Shown here: in pieces, positions 6,960-13,617 of the stretch
Layout of the letters: each line of letters opens with the position of its first letter
How positions within the stretch are numbered: the first letter of the stretch is position 1
DNA from: JAENVT01 sp031412355
GTDB taxonomy: Bacteria > Actinomycetota > Acidimicrobiia > Acidimicrobiales > Ilumatobacteraceae
DNA: 13,743 nucleotides
Direction: 5' to 3'
Assembly (NCBI GenBank): GCA_031412355.1
Contig: JANOCR010000064.1
Coordinates: forward strand, 1-13,743
Notes under the pieces: generated by a model
What the model saw: only the letters and a program-made list of their open reading frames with translations
Database searches by the model: none
Told to the model about the DNA's origin: nothing
Program-made: the position numbers and the translations under genes

Positions 6960-8543
6960 GGCTACTCCTGTCTGTTGATCGAGCGCTTCGGACGCGCCGT
7001 CGGTTTCTGCGTCATTTGCTTCGGCCTCGGACTGGTGCGGCTGTCGGCGCATGGCCAGCGCCGCGCCAACGCCGATGACCGTCACTGCCGCCGTGGCCAG
7101 GAACGTCTCGGCAATGGCTTTCGCTGTGAGTTCCTCGGATGCGTCACGTAGGGCAGACTCGAACCCGGGGTCCGTGAGCGCAGGTAGGTCGATGTCGTCG
7201 CGCAAGCTGTTGAATCGCGCCAGTCCCCACGCGGTAAGGGCGGAGAGCCCGATGCTGAAGCCGAGTAGTCGGGTGACCATCACCAGCGCGGCGGCGGCTC
7301 CCCGCTGATCCGCAGGAGCACCGGCGACCACGGCTGAGTTGGTCGGGGCCACCGTGAGCCCGAGGCCGGCGCCGAGTATTGCGAGTTGTAGCGCAATGAG
7401 TAGGTACGACGTGTCACCGTTCCACGTGAGGCTCATCGTGAGGTACGCGACGGTGGCGGCAATCAAACCCGTGGCAACGGGTGGGCCATACCAGGTTCGT
7501 TCCGTCAGGCGACCGCCTACGTATGCCGTGATGGCCATCGACGCCGTCAACACCGAGAGGACCCAGCCCGAGACGAGCGCCGCCCGCTCGAGATCGACCT
7601 CCACTGCGTTGATGAAGATTGGGATGTCGACCATCGCGATCACCAGCGCAGCGCCGACTACGAGGTTGGCGAGCAGTGCGAGCCGCAGGTTTCGGCCACC
7701 GAACAAGCGCGGGTCGATCAACGGGTCGCTGGCTCGCCACTGATGCCAGGCAAACGCGACAGCAGCGAGGGCAGCGACCGCATACAGCCACCGCAAATCG
7801 GGGCCTGTGCCGCCCGTGAGTTCATCGAGGCCCGTGATGCTTTGGATTTCGGCGTTACCGAGCAGCGCCAAGTTGAGCGAGACCAAAAAGACCGTGACCA
7901 GTAGGCCACCGAGCCAATCGACGCGTGCCGCGTGCTGCGGCCTGTCGTGCTCAGCGAGGGCGTACCATGCGGCGGCCATCCCGACGACGGCGAGCGGGAC
8001 GTTGAGCCAGAACTGCCATTGCCACGACAGGAACCGAACAAGCATCGCACCGTACAGCGGACCCCACACCCAGCCGAGGGTCTCGATCGAGCCGAGTATG
8101 CCGAGGGCTCGGGGGCGATCTGGGTACACGTCTCCGACCACCGCCAGCGCCACGGGCACCATCGCACCCCCACCGATGGCGGTGAGCACGCGGCCGAACA
8201 GGAACGGACCGAGCGACGACGACAGAGGGATGATGATCGTGCCGACGATGAACAGCGAGTAGGCCGCGACGAACGTGCGCCGCCGGCCGACGATGTCACT
8301 GACGCGGCCTGCGATCGGCATGACTGCGACGAACGCGATCAGATATGCGTTGACGATCCACGCGGCTTCGTCGAGGCCGTCCGGCAACCTGAGGCCGAGG
8401 TCGCCGATTATCGGCCGCAGCATCGTCGCGACGACGGTGAGATCGTCGGCGGCAACGAACACTGCGAAGCCGACCGTCGCCAGGACAGCGCGCGGGGAGG
8501 CCGGGCGACGCTCAACCGGCCATCGGCCGGCGCCGTCATTCAT
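6327..8543 (-). CDS. MFS exporter (DHA2, P55-like) fused to a C-terminal Pro-triad domain
   Basis: 738 residues. Residues about 15-515 are a 14-helix drug:H+ antiporter-2 type transporter: a TM1 acidic motif AADDLTVVATML, the TM2-TM3 motif A region GRVSDIVGRRRTF, and GGGAMVPVALAVVGD followed by GSIETLGWVWGPLYG. An extended loop precedes the last helix (RFNSLRDDIDLPALTD). A hydrophilic linker (about 510-528) then leads without a stop to another helix (537-559), a predicted helical stalk (560-615) and a domain (616-710) with ten hydrophobic-Pro-hydrophobic triads, most six residues apart, ending in helix QTQLAELSKALAAGLRSF. The start overlaps the upstream lipoprotein gene by eight bases (8536-8543). 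In mycobacteria the same pair, LprG plus Rv1410c/P55, moves triacylated lipids to the cell envelope, so lipid export is a reasonable inference. The fusion itself is unusual. Confidence 0.88.
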   Translation of the reverse strand: MNDGAGRWPVERRPASPRAVLATVGFAVFVAADDLTVVATMLRPIIGDLGLRLPDGLDEAAWIVNAYLIAFVAVMPIAGRVSDIVGRRRTFVAAYSLFIVGTIIIPLSSSLGPFLFGRVLTAIGGGAMVPVALAVVGDVYPDRPRALGILGSIETLGWVWGPLYGAMLVRFLSWQWQFWLNVPLAVVGMAAAWYALAEHDRPQHAARVDWLGGLLVTVFLVSLNLALLGNAEIQSITGLDELTGGTGPDLRWLYAVAALAAVAFAWHQWRASDPLIDPRLFGGRNLRLALLANLVVGAALVIAMVDIPIFINAVEVDLERAALVSGWVLSVLTASMAITAYVGGRLTERTWYGPPVATGLIAATVAYLTMSLTWNGDTSYLLIALQLAILGAGLGLTVAPTNSAVVAGAPADQRGAAAALVMVTRLLGFSIGLSALTAWGLARFNSLRDDIDLPALTDPGFESALRDASEELTAKAIAETFLATAAVTVIGVGAALAMRRQPHQSEAEANDAETDGASEALDQQTGVAMTSWLNRHLGLVVGAVGLLLVGVFVWIAILMSQVRDTRRDLARVEAGAAIFASQVQGFQNKISELAPNVSAGLDEAITGLESFGNSIVEFNVPIDEDVQFATSVVIDREIEVPIKTTLPINESFDTTIKVGGPFGIDVPLDVTVPVNIDVPIDLVVTVPIHETIPIDANVPVKLDIPINVDVNQTQLAELSKALAAGLRSFQEILAGLGG

Positions 8544-9252
8544 CGAGGTCGGGCACCTTGATATCGAAGTGGTCTCCGTAGTTGCTCAGCTCGAACATCC
8601 AATCGGTGGTCCTGTCCCGGAACACCGTGGAGAACTCGGCAGCAGTGACGAGTGCGGTGTCGCGCTTCAACCAGAAGTCGATCGTGACGTCTTGATCGCG
8701 AACGAGGCCCGCCGTGATGACCTCCATCCGTTCTGCCGGCGCAACCCCGCGCACGTGATAGCGCTTCCCGCCGCGATCCTCGACACCGACCAGAACGACG
8801 TCGGTCAACTCAGCCATCAGCGGGCCCCAACCGATCTCAGGATCGAAGAATGTTGCCGGGTCGATGTCGTAACCGGTCTCGAGGACCTCGAACTTGCCGG
8901 TCACCGGGTTGGAGAGCCACACCTTTCCGCCGAGCGCGACCGCGCCGAGGTTGGTCGTCAGCGACTCGTCGACCGTGACGGTGAGTACAGCATCGGCGCG
9001 GTCTGGTGCCGAAAAGCGACCCTTGAGCTTGTCGAGAGCGAGCGAATCGAACTCATCGATGAATACGTCGGCACCCGACCGCTCCAGTGCGAAGCGAACG
9101 CTCGTCACTGCTCCCATCGCCGCTGACGACGCGTCGAGGATGCCGTTCACCTCGGCCGGCAGCGGATCACCTTCTGGCTCCGCGTCGCCACCGCATGCGG
9201 CGCCGAGGAGGCCGCACGCCAAAACGAACAACCATGTGCTCGTGGTGCGCAT
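8536..9252 (-). CDS. LppX/LprAFG-family lipoprotein (LprG-like)
   Basis: The frame is open from 9492, but the ATG at 9252 has GGAGG seven bases upstream and opens a signal peptide, giving 238 residues, the usual LprG size. The signal sequence RTTSTWLFVLACGLLGAAC ends at lipidated Cys20, with Gly rather than Leu at -3. The mature domain alternates strands and helices as in the LppX/LprAFG fold: an initial helix ILDASSAAMGAVTSVRFAL, beta strands around VTVDESLTTNLGAVALGGKVWLSNPVTGKFE, the PATFFDPEIGWGPLMAEL segment typical of the family, then GKRYHVRGVAP and IDFWLKRDTALV. In mycobacteria these proteins carry lipids in a hydrophobic pocket between the membrane and outer layers. The stop overlaps the MFS start, so both are co-translated and probably act as carrier and exporter. 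Confidence 0.88.
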   Translation of the reverse strand: MRTTSTWLFVLACGLLGAACGGDAEPEGDPLPAEVNGILDASSAAMGAVTSVRFALERSGADVFIDEFDSLALDKLKGRFSAPDRADAVLTVTVDESLTTNLGAVALGGKVWLSNPVTGKFEVLETGYDIDPATFFDPEIGWGPLMAELTDVVLVGVEDRGGKRYHVRGVAPAERMEVITAGLVRDQDVTIDFWLKRDTALVTAAEFSTVFRDRTTDWMFELSNYGDHFDIKVPDLDE

Positions 9253-9279
9253 CCCCGCCTCCGATCTCGGTTCGACCCG

Positions 9280-9288
9280 AGAATAGCA
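9280..9288 (-). promoter_or_regulatory. candidate extended -10 promoter of the lipoprotein-transporter operon
   Basis: On the minus strand TGCTATTCT carries a TGN extension before a TATTCT hexamer, 27 bases before the lipoprotein ATG, leaving room for a short leader with the GGAGG site. No clear -35 is seen; extended -10 promoters often lack one. Confidence 0.35.
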
Positions 9289-9377
9289 AGACTCTGCCGA
9301 GGCGAAGTCTGGGCTCGCGTTGAGGAATGTTACGATCCGGCCGGCATCGAGTGTGTCGCTTCGAGGAGGTACTGCGA

Positions 9378-9830
9378 ATGTTCGGCAAGGACGGAAAGCT
9401 GACCGAGTCGGTGATCGAGTTGGTCGCCCCTGGCGAGGAAGTGCTCGCGGCAGTCGCCGTACAGCCCAAGGGCTCGGGGAATGCGATGGCAATCGGCGGA
9501 ATCGCCGGTTCGATGATCGCTGGCAAAGGTGGCAAGGAAACGCAGGAGTCCAGCCAGCGGACGGGCATCGAGGTCCCCCGCTGGGCAGCCTTGGCCGTCA
9601 CCGCACAGCGAGTGCTCATACTAAAAATGAACGCTATGGGAACGAAAGCTGACGGGATCGTCAGCGAAGTACCCATCGCAGAAGTCGAGTCGATCGACGT
9701 CAGTAAGTCGATGCTGCGCCGGCAAGTGACGCTGAACGCCCGTGGTGGCACGTTCCATTTCGAGGCACATAAGTCGTCGCCGGTCGAAAAGCTTTCCGAA
9801 GCGCTCGCCGCGGCCCGCGCTGCGGGCTGA
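9378..9830 (+). CDS. bacterial PH-like domain protein
   Basis: The ATG at 9378 has GAGGAGGT (9363-9370) upstream, giving 150 residues; the longer frame from 9327 has no such site. After a short helix ESVIELVAPGEEVLAAVAVQ comes a glycine-rich insert (GNAMAIGGIAGSMIAGKGGKE) and then strands WAALAVTAQRVLILKM, VPIAEVESIDVS, RRQVTLNARGGTFHFEA and a C-terminal helix EKLSEALAAARAAG. This order of strands plus a final helix is that of YokE/bPH-type small PH-fold proteins, whose function is mostly unknown. There is no signal peptide, so it is probably cytoplasmic; the Gly/Ala stretch could touch membrane. It is transcribed divergently from the LprG-like operon, with 125 bases between the starts, and ends at a good terminator. 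Confidence 0.75.
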   Translation: MFGKDGKLTESVIELVAPGEEVLAAVAVQPKGSGNAMAIGGIAGSMIAGKGGKETQESSQRTGIEVPRWAALAVTAQRVLILKMNAMGTKADGIVSEVPIAEVESIDVSKSMLRRQVTLNARGGTFHFEAHKSSPVEKLSEALAAARAAG

Positions 9831-9836
9831 CGACAC

Positions 9837-9854
9837 GTCGTCTCGACGACTTTT
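9837..9854 (+). terminator. Rho-independent terminator of the PH-like gene
   Basis: GTCGT-CTCG-ACGAC followed directly by TTTT, seven bases after the PH-like stop codon: a five-base stem, a four-base loop and a short T tract. Confidence 0.6.
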
Positions 9855-9901
9855 GGTCGCCGCGCCTGGTGCCCGTTGGGTACCTGGGCACGTCGTGGCC
9901 G

Positions 9902-9907
9902 TACGCT
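9902..9907 (+). promoter_or_regulatory. candidate -10 box for a leaderless DUF998 gene
   Basis: TACGCT ends seven bases before the ATG at 9915, the distance expected when transcription begins at the start codon itself. No ribosome binding site precedes that ATG, which agrees with leaderless translation. Confidence 0.35.
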
Positions 9908-9914
9908 CACTCGC

Positions 9915-10574
9915 ATGAGGTCAAGATCACTTTCACGACGGGGCAGGTTTCCGCCGGTGATTCGACTCGCAGCCGTTGGCGGAGTGATCGGCCCCACAGC
10001 ATTTATAGCTTCATGGAGTATTGGCGCGGCTATCACTCACGACAGCTACTCCTCCGTCGAAGACGCGATCAGCCGTCTCGCTGCCGTCCGTGCCGACAGC
10101 CGAACCGTGATGACGAGTGGGATGGTCACGTTCGGTGTTGGCCTGCCGTTGTATGCAATAGCGCTGCGGCGCCTCGTGTCGGGACCGGCTTGGGTTGCCG
10201 CCGCGGCAACGGGCATCGCGACGCTAGCAGTGGCGTCGGCACCGCTCGACAACTCCTCGAGTATGGATCGATGGCATGGTGTATTCGCGACCGCTGGTTA
10301 CATCAGTCTTGTCGCTACTCCGCTTCTCGCCGCGCGCCACTTGTCTCGCGCTGGACACGGTGGACTGGCGACAATGGCCGCAGTAGCGGGTTTCTCTTCT
10401 ACCGCATTGTTGTGTGCAACGGCCACCGATGGACCGACCGGGCTTTTCCAAAGGTTGGGGTTGTCCGCCACTCACCTATGGGTGATTGTAAGCGCTATCG
10501 GCATAGCGGCCGGAAGTCTGCAGCCGGAAGCCGAAAGGCGAGTTCGGAAGGCCGTGTCTAGCCGACAAAGTTAG
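9915..10574 (+). CDS. DUF998 family membrane protein
   Basis: 219 residues from the ATG at 9915; a TTG at 9876 would add 13 residues but has no support. A basic N terminus (MRSRSLSRRGRF) is followed by about six membrane helices: IRLAAVGGVIGPTAFIASWSIGA, MVTFGVGLPLYAIAL, AWVAAAATGIATLAVASA, a helix around GVFATAGYISLVATPLLAA, LATMAAVAGFSSTALLCAT, and THLWVIVSAIGIAAGSL. The loop DSYSSVEDAISRLAAV after the first helix is the hallmark of DUF998 proteins. These are uncharacterised integral membrane proteins common in actinobacteria. The helix-turn DSSSMDRWHGVFA has the His often seen in the family. It stands alone, with its own likely promoter and convergent with the DoxX-like gene 20 bases on. 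Confidence 0.8.
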   Translation: MRSRSLSRRGRFPPVIRLAAVGGVIGPTAFIASWSIGAAITHDSYSSVEDAISRLAAVRADSRTVMTSGMVTFGVGLPLYAIALRRLVSGPAWVAAAATGIATLAVASAPLDNSSSMDRWHGVFATAGYISLVATPLLAARHLSRAGHGGLATMAAVAGFSSTALLCATATDGPTGLFQRLGLSATHLWVIVSAIGIAAGSLQPEAERRVRKAVSSRQS

Positions 10575-10593
10575 CGAGCGCTCGGAGGCATCG

Positions 10594-10992
10594 TCAATGA
10601 GCATCGCGATGGCCACCGGGAACGACTCCTGATGCCGCCGATCGGCGAACGTTCAAGGCGAGCAAGATCAATGGCATCTGCAAAGGCAGGCGACCGTAAG
10701 CGAGCAGGCGCTGCGGCAGCGGCTTGGCGGACCAATCGACGGCCATCTGTATGTTGGCCGGTAGCACAGTGACGAACAGCGCCACCGCCAGCGTCGCACC
10801 GATGCGCCGCGAACGCGATCCCGCCACGGCTGCTGCCACGCCGAGTTCGGCGCCGCCGCTGACGTATGTCCACATTCGTGGCGATCCCGGCAGCGCATGC
10901 GGCACGATGTCGTCGAACAACTTTGGTGCCACAAAATGTGCAGTACCCGCAGCGCCGAGGATCGCTATCAGAACTTTGGTCGAACGGTTCAC
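10594..10992 (-). CDS. DoxX-like small membrane protein
   Basis: The frame opens at GTG 11016, but GTG at 10992 has AGGG eight bases upstream and gives a normal compact start VNRSTKVLIAILGAAG (132 residues). Four membrane helices are seen: KVLIAILGAAGTAHFVAP, MWTYVSGGAELGVAAAVAG, IGATLAVALFVTVLPANIQMAV and RLPLQMPLILLALNV. The segment AGTAHFVAPKLFDDIVP and the G-x-E-L in helix 2 are typical of the DoxX/COG4270 group. Known roles in the wider family are vague: quinone-linked or redox-stress membrane partners. No operon partner is present, and it converges with the DUF998 gene. GTG 11001 is a third start option. Confidence 0.8.
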   Translation of the reverse strand: MNRSTKVLIAILGAAGTAHFVAPKLFDDIVPHALPGSPRMWTYVSGGAELGVAAAVAGSRSRRIGATLAVALFVTVLPANIQMAVDWSAKPLPQRLLAYGRLPLQMPLILLALNVRRSAASGVVPGGHRDAH

Positions 10993-11121
10993 CGTCGGCA
11001 CCCTAATGATCACCACGACTGAATGCCGTGGGCCACACTTCGACTCAATATCTTTCGCGTCCGTTGGTCGATCGAGAAGCGGAGCGAACGAGTGCTCGTC
11101 CGCCGACCATCGTGGGTTGGG

Positions 11122-11307
11122 TCAAGTGGTTTGGCCGCCGTCGATCACGAAGGCGTGTCCGACGGTGAACGCAGCTTCGTCGGAGCAGAGGAACGCGACC
11201 GCAGCGGCGACCTCTTCCGGCCGGACCATGCGGCCAACCGTTACCTCACGCAGGCCGAGCGCGAAGCGATCACTTCGGCGCTCGAGAAGGTCATCGAAGT
11301 ACACCAC
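11122..11307 (-). pseudogene. short-chain dehydrogenase, C-terminal fragment
   Basis: About 60 codons end in VGRMVRPEEVAAAVAFLCSD, then EAAFTVGHAFVIDGGQTT, the standard C terminus of classical short-chain dehydrogenases (GR..RPEE.A..V.FL.S....TG....DGG). Upstream on the same strand (11308-11480) I checked the three frames and saw no NAxxPG, YxxxK or NNAG motif, so the catalytic and NAD-binding parts are missing. Full enzymes are about 250 residues. The first part (FDDLLERRSDRFALGLREV) also fits the family, so the break is near 11300. It is a remnant and not expected to be functional. The opposite strand over the same DNA is open but shows no family signature. Confidence 0.65.
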
Positions 11308-11466
11308 GCCGAGATGGACTTACGTCGGTGACCGCTCAGGATCGCGATCGGGTCACGTACAGGCCATGGTTCGTAGCCCATGCCGCTGGTGACGAATGCG
11401 CGTCTACTCCGTCGCGTTGCAGGTTTGCGCCTGGCTTGTGTCGAAGCTGGACTGGTGCATGTGGGT

Positions 11467-11472
11467 TACATT
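11467..11472 (+). promoter_or_regulatory. candidate -10 box for a leaderless small membrane protein gene
   Basis: TACATT ends seven bases before the preferred GTG start at 11479, the geometry of a leaderless transcript. No clear -35 is visible. Confidence 0.3.
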
Positions 11473-11478
11473 GCGGGC

Positions 11479-11820
11479 GTGGATGCAGGTCGGCGGACGC
11501 GAGCCAAGCGAGTGATCGGAGCCATCGTTGGCGGCGGGCTTATCCTTCTTGGTGTTGCTGAATTCGTTGTTCGGCTCGACGAGCCGGGACCGCTGCTATT
11601 TTGGCTGCCCACTTTGTGGGGTGGCGGGGGATTGGTGCTCCTTGGTGTCTTTGGCAATGGAGGCAGCGCGCGGCGGTCGGTGGGGCTGGTGACGCTCGGC
11701 GCCCTGCTCGGTTTTCTCCCGACAGTATGGACCGTGGTGATACCCATACTTTCGATGGTCCTCGTCGTGCTCGTGTTGCAGGAGAGCCGTGCGACGTCGA
11801 CAGTTATCCAAGATCTTTGA
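11479..11820 (+). CDS. small four-helix membrane protein of unknown family
   Basis: I do not recognise the family. The frame is open from an ATG at 11380, but the first 33 codons are not membrane-like and lack a ribosome binding site, so I place the start at GTG 11479 (113 residues). Four hydrophobic segments follow a basic N terminus (AGRRTRAKR): VIGAIVGGGLILLGVAEFVV, LLFWLPTLWGGGGLVLLGVFG, SVGLVTLGALLGFLPTVW and VVIPILSMVLVVLVLQ. Short charged loops (RLDEPG, GNGGSARR) separate them. The protein ends soon after the last helix. No neighbour suggests a role. Confidence 0.6.
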   Translation: MDAGRRTRAKRVIGAIVGGGLILLGVAEFVVRLDEPGPLLFWLPTLWGGGGLVLLGVFGNGGSARRSVGLVTLGALLGFLPTVWTVVIPILSMVLVVLVLQESRATSTVIQDL

Positions 11821-12304
11821 GTCTGCGGATGGAGCCTTCTGCGGGGCGTGGGCTGCTCGTGTGCGCTGTCGACCTCGCGGCGATTGAACTGCCGCACTGC
11901 GGTCACGATGTCAGCGACGTGGAGGATGCCGAGACGTGCGGCAGCGATCGATAGAAAGGCCGAGTCTGCTCGGTCGCATTCGTAGCCTCAGTCGCTGTTC
12001 TTGCCCATGCGAGTTCGGCAAGCGCCACCCCCCCGGGCAATCACAGTCACTTCCTGACTACACCGGGCAATGGGAGTGTTGTGCAAGTTGGGCCTCGCGT
12101 CTGCGACAACCCGGACGTTCTTCACCACGCCTTCCACCAGTTCCACGCACACGTACCTTTCGGCGCGCCGACGAGCACGGGGGGGCTTGTCGTCACGACC
12201 GCTCGTTGTTAGTTCCTGGACGAGCCGTCGGCTAGCTGATTCTTTGTCGTGTTCGGCGCGGATCGGCACCTCACTGTGAGGAGGCTCCTCAGCTGGAAAA
12301 TCCG
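11821..12304. other. 484-base stretch without a convincing gene
   Basis: No frame here shows a recognisable family, a good ribosome binding site or a normal start. The best hint is a minus-strand stretch at about 11975-11860, whose translation runs ADSAFLSIAAARLGIL and HVADIVTAVRQFNRREVD. It looks protein-like, but its frame begins after a stop without a clear start and runs on under the neighbouring membrane-protein gene; it may be a decayed gene. No tRNA-like cloverleaf was seen. The right end holds overlapping hairpins (12269-12291). Confidence 0.4.
12269..12291. other. two mutually exclusive hairpins after the anti-sigma gene
   Basis: CCTCA-CTG-TGAGG (12269-12281) and TGAGGA-GGC-TCCTCA (12277-12291) share the TGAGG arm, so only one can form at a time. 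They lie 14-36 bases past the anti-sigma stop on the minus strand. No T tract follows in that direction. They could be part of a GC-type terminator or chance. Confidence 0.3.
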
Positions 12305-13009
12305 TCAGGCGATGGCGAGGATCGGCATCGTTGGTTGCGCGCTCCCGCCCGATGGCTCCAGCGTCACGCCCAACGAGAAGTCGGACGGGTCGGTGTCGCC
12401 GAAGCGGACCGAGACCTCACCGTCCTCGTCGGGTCGAAAGACCCCGACCGAGGTGGCGCCTCCGGAATCGTCGATCAGCCACAACTGATAGGTCTCGTCC
12501 GCTTCTGGTGCGACAACCGCGGCGCCGGAGATGACCAGGGCGGCCTCGGTTGGCGAATATGCCGCAACTAGAGAATTACCGAGAGATCCGGCAAACGATC
12601 GAGTCGAGGCGTCGTCGGCCTCCATCACTGCGGCAACCGAGTCAGTCGAGGCCGAGTCGTTGATCGAAGTCACAACGACAGCACCGGCGACGAGAAGCAG
12701 CACCGCCGCAGCAGTAGCCAAAGGCGCGAATCGTCGACTCCGAGCTCGATTGATCGACACCACGTTTGACGCGGCAGGTGCGACGTCCTGGTCCATAGCG
12801 GTGATCGCGCCGAGCACCGATGCCCGCAACATCGCCGGAGGCACTTCCTGAATCGACCGCTGGAGCGCAGCTGCGGCAGACAGCGCCGCTGCCAGCTCTG
12901 CGGCAACCTCGGAGTCCGAGGTCGCCGCAGCATCGAGTTCGGCGGCCTCCGTCTCGGTGAGTTCGCCGAGCGCGGCCAAGGCGATCAGATCATCATTTCG
13001 GGAATTCAC
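12305..13009 (-). CDS. RskA-like anti-sigma factor
   Basis: The GTG at 13009 overlaps the sigma factor stop in a GTGA and has GGAGG upstream (13016-13020), giving 234 residues. The frame continues upstream only as a shadow of the sigma gene. The cytoplasmic anti-sigma domain (about 1-90) begins NSRNDDLIALAALGELTETEAAELDAA, the usual ALGELxxxE pattern for this class, without the HxxxCxxC zinc motif. A single membrane helix lies at about 94-116 (FAPLATAAAVLLLVAGAVVV). The outer domain (about 120-234) matches the RskA C-terminal domain: YSPTEAALVISGAAVVAPEADETYQLWLID, VGVFRPDEDGEVSV and FSLGVTLEPSGGS. It should hold the sigma factor at the membrane until regulated proteolysis releases it. The signal is unknown. 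Confidence 0.92.
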   Translation of the reverse strand: MNSRNDDLIALAALGELTETEAAELDAAATSDSEVAAELAAALSAAAALQRSIQEVPPAMLRASVLGAITAMDQDVAPAASNVVSINRARSRRFAPLATAAAVLLLVAGAVVVTSINDSASTDSVAAVMEADDASTRSFAGSLGNSLVAAYSPTEAALVISGAAVVAPEADETYQLWLIDDSGGATSVGVFRPDEDGEVSVRFGDTDPSDFSLGVTLEPSGGSAQPTMPILAIA

Positions 13010-13617
13010 GATTCGCCTCCAAGTGTGACGCTCAGGCGTCGTAGGCCGCCCCGCACCCGTCCCTTGACGGTGCCGAGCGACAGGCCGAGCTGCTGGGCGA
13101 TCGCCGAGTGGCTGAGGCCCTGAATGAATGCCAGTTCGATGATCTGACGCTGATCTGATGGGAGTTCGCCCAACGCCCGCGTCACCCATTCGGCTTCGAT
13201 CGACGAGACCACGGTGTCGTCGGTGAGCGGCTCTTCGTCCTGGCGGCGCCGGCCGAGGTGGTCGATCCGCCTGCGTTGAGACTGCTCCCTGCGCACGCGG
13301 TCGACGGCCCGGCGACGAGCAATTGTGAACGCCCACGTCGACACACTCGCCTTCGTGTCATCGAACCTGGTTGCCGACGTCCACAGTTCGACGAAAACCT
13401 CCTGAGTCACTTCCTCTGACATCGCCTGATCGCGGAGTACCCGCTTCACGGTTCCGAAGACCATCGGGGCGATCACATCGTACAGATCTGCGAACGCGGC
13501 CTGATCTCCACGTTGGACGCGTTTGATGAGCGTGGGTAGATCGGAGGTCGGCTCGGCGATGTGATCATGCTGCCACGGATGCGGCGTAGCAAACGGAACT
13601 TCCAGGGTCGCCATCAT
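13006..13617 (-). CDS. ECF sigma factor, SigK-like
   Basis: 203 residues from one of two adjacent ATGs (13617, 13614); GGGAG lies about ten bases upstream. Region 2 (about 38-110) has FADLYDVIAPMVFGTVKRVL, then SEEVTQEVFVELW, the -10 recognition helix, and WAFTIARRRAVDRVRR. A short Arg-rich linker leads to region 4 (about 145-197): ALGELPSDQRQIIELAFIQ, then a helix-turn-helix LSHSAIAQQLGLSLGTVKGRVRGGLRRL for the -35 element. The gene order, four-base GTGA overlap and RskA-type partner match the SigK/RskA system of mycobacteria, where the pair responds to redox state; the signal need not be the same here. Autoregulation is likely by analogy, but I could not pick out an ECF promoter in 13618-13743. 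Confidence 0.93.
   Translation of the reverse strand: MMATLEVPFATPHPWQHDHIAEPTSDLPTLIKRVQRGDQAAFADLYDVIAPMVFGTVKRVLRDQAMSEEVTQEVFVELWTSATRFDDTKASVSTWAFTIARRRAVDRVRREQSQRRRIDHLGRRRQDEEPLTDDTVVSSIEAEWVTRALGELPSDQRQIIELAFIQGLSHSAIAQQLGLSLGTVKGRVRGGLRRLSVTLGGES

Noticed and set aside
12305..13336. Anti-sigma factor starting at 13336 (343 residues)
   Set aside because: The extra 109 residues overlap the sigma factor coding region and are Arg/Pro-rich. The GTG at 13009 has a ribosome binding site and a coupled GTGA overlap.
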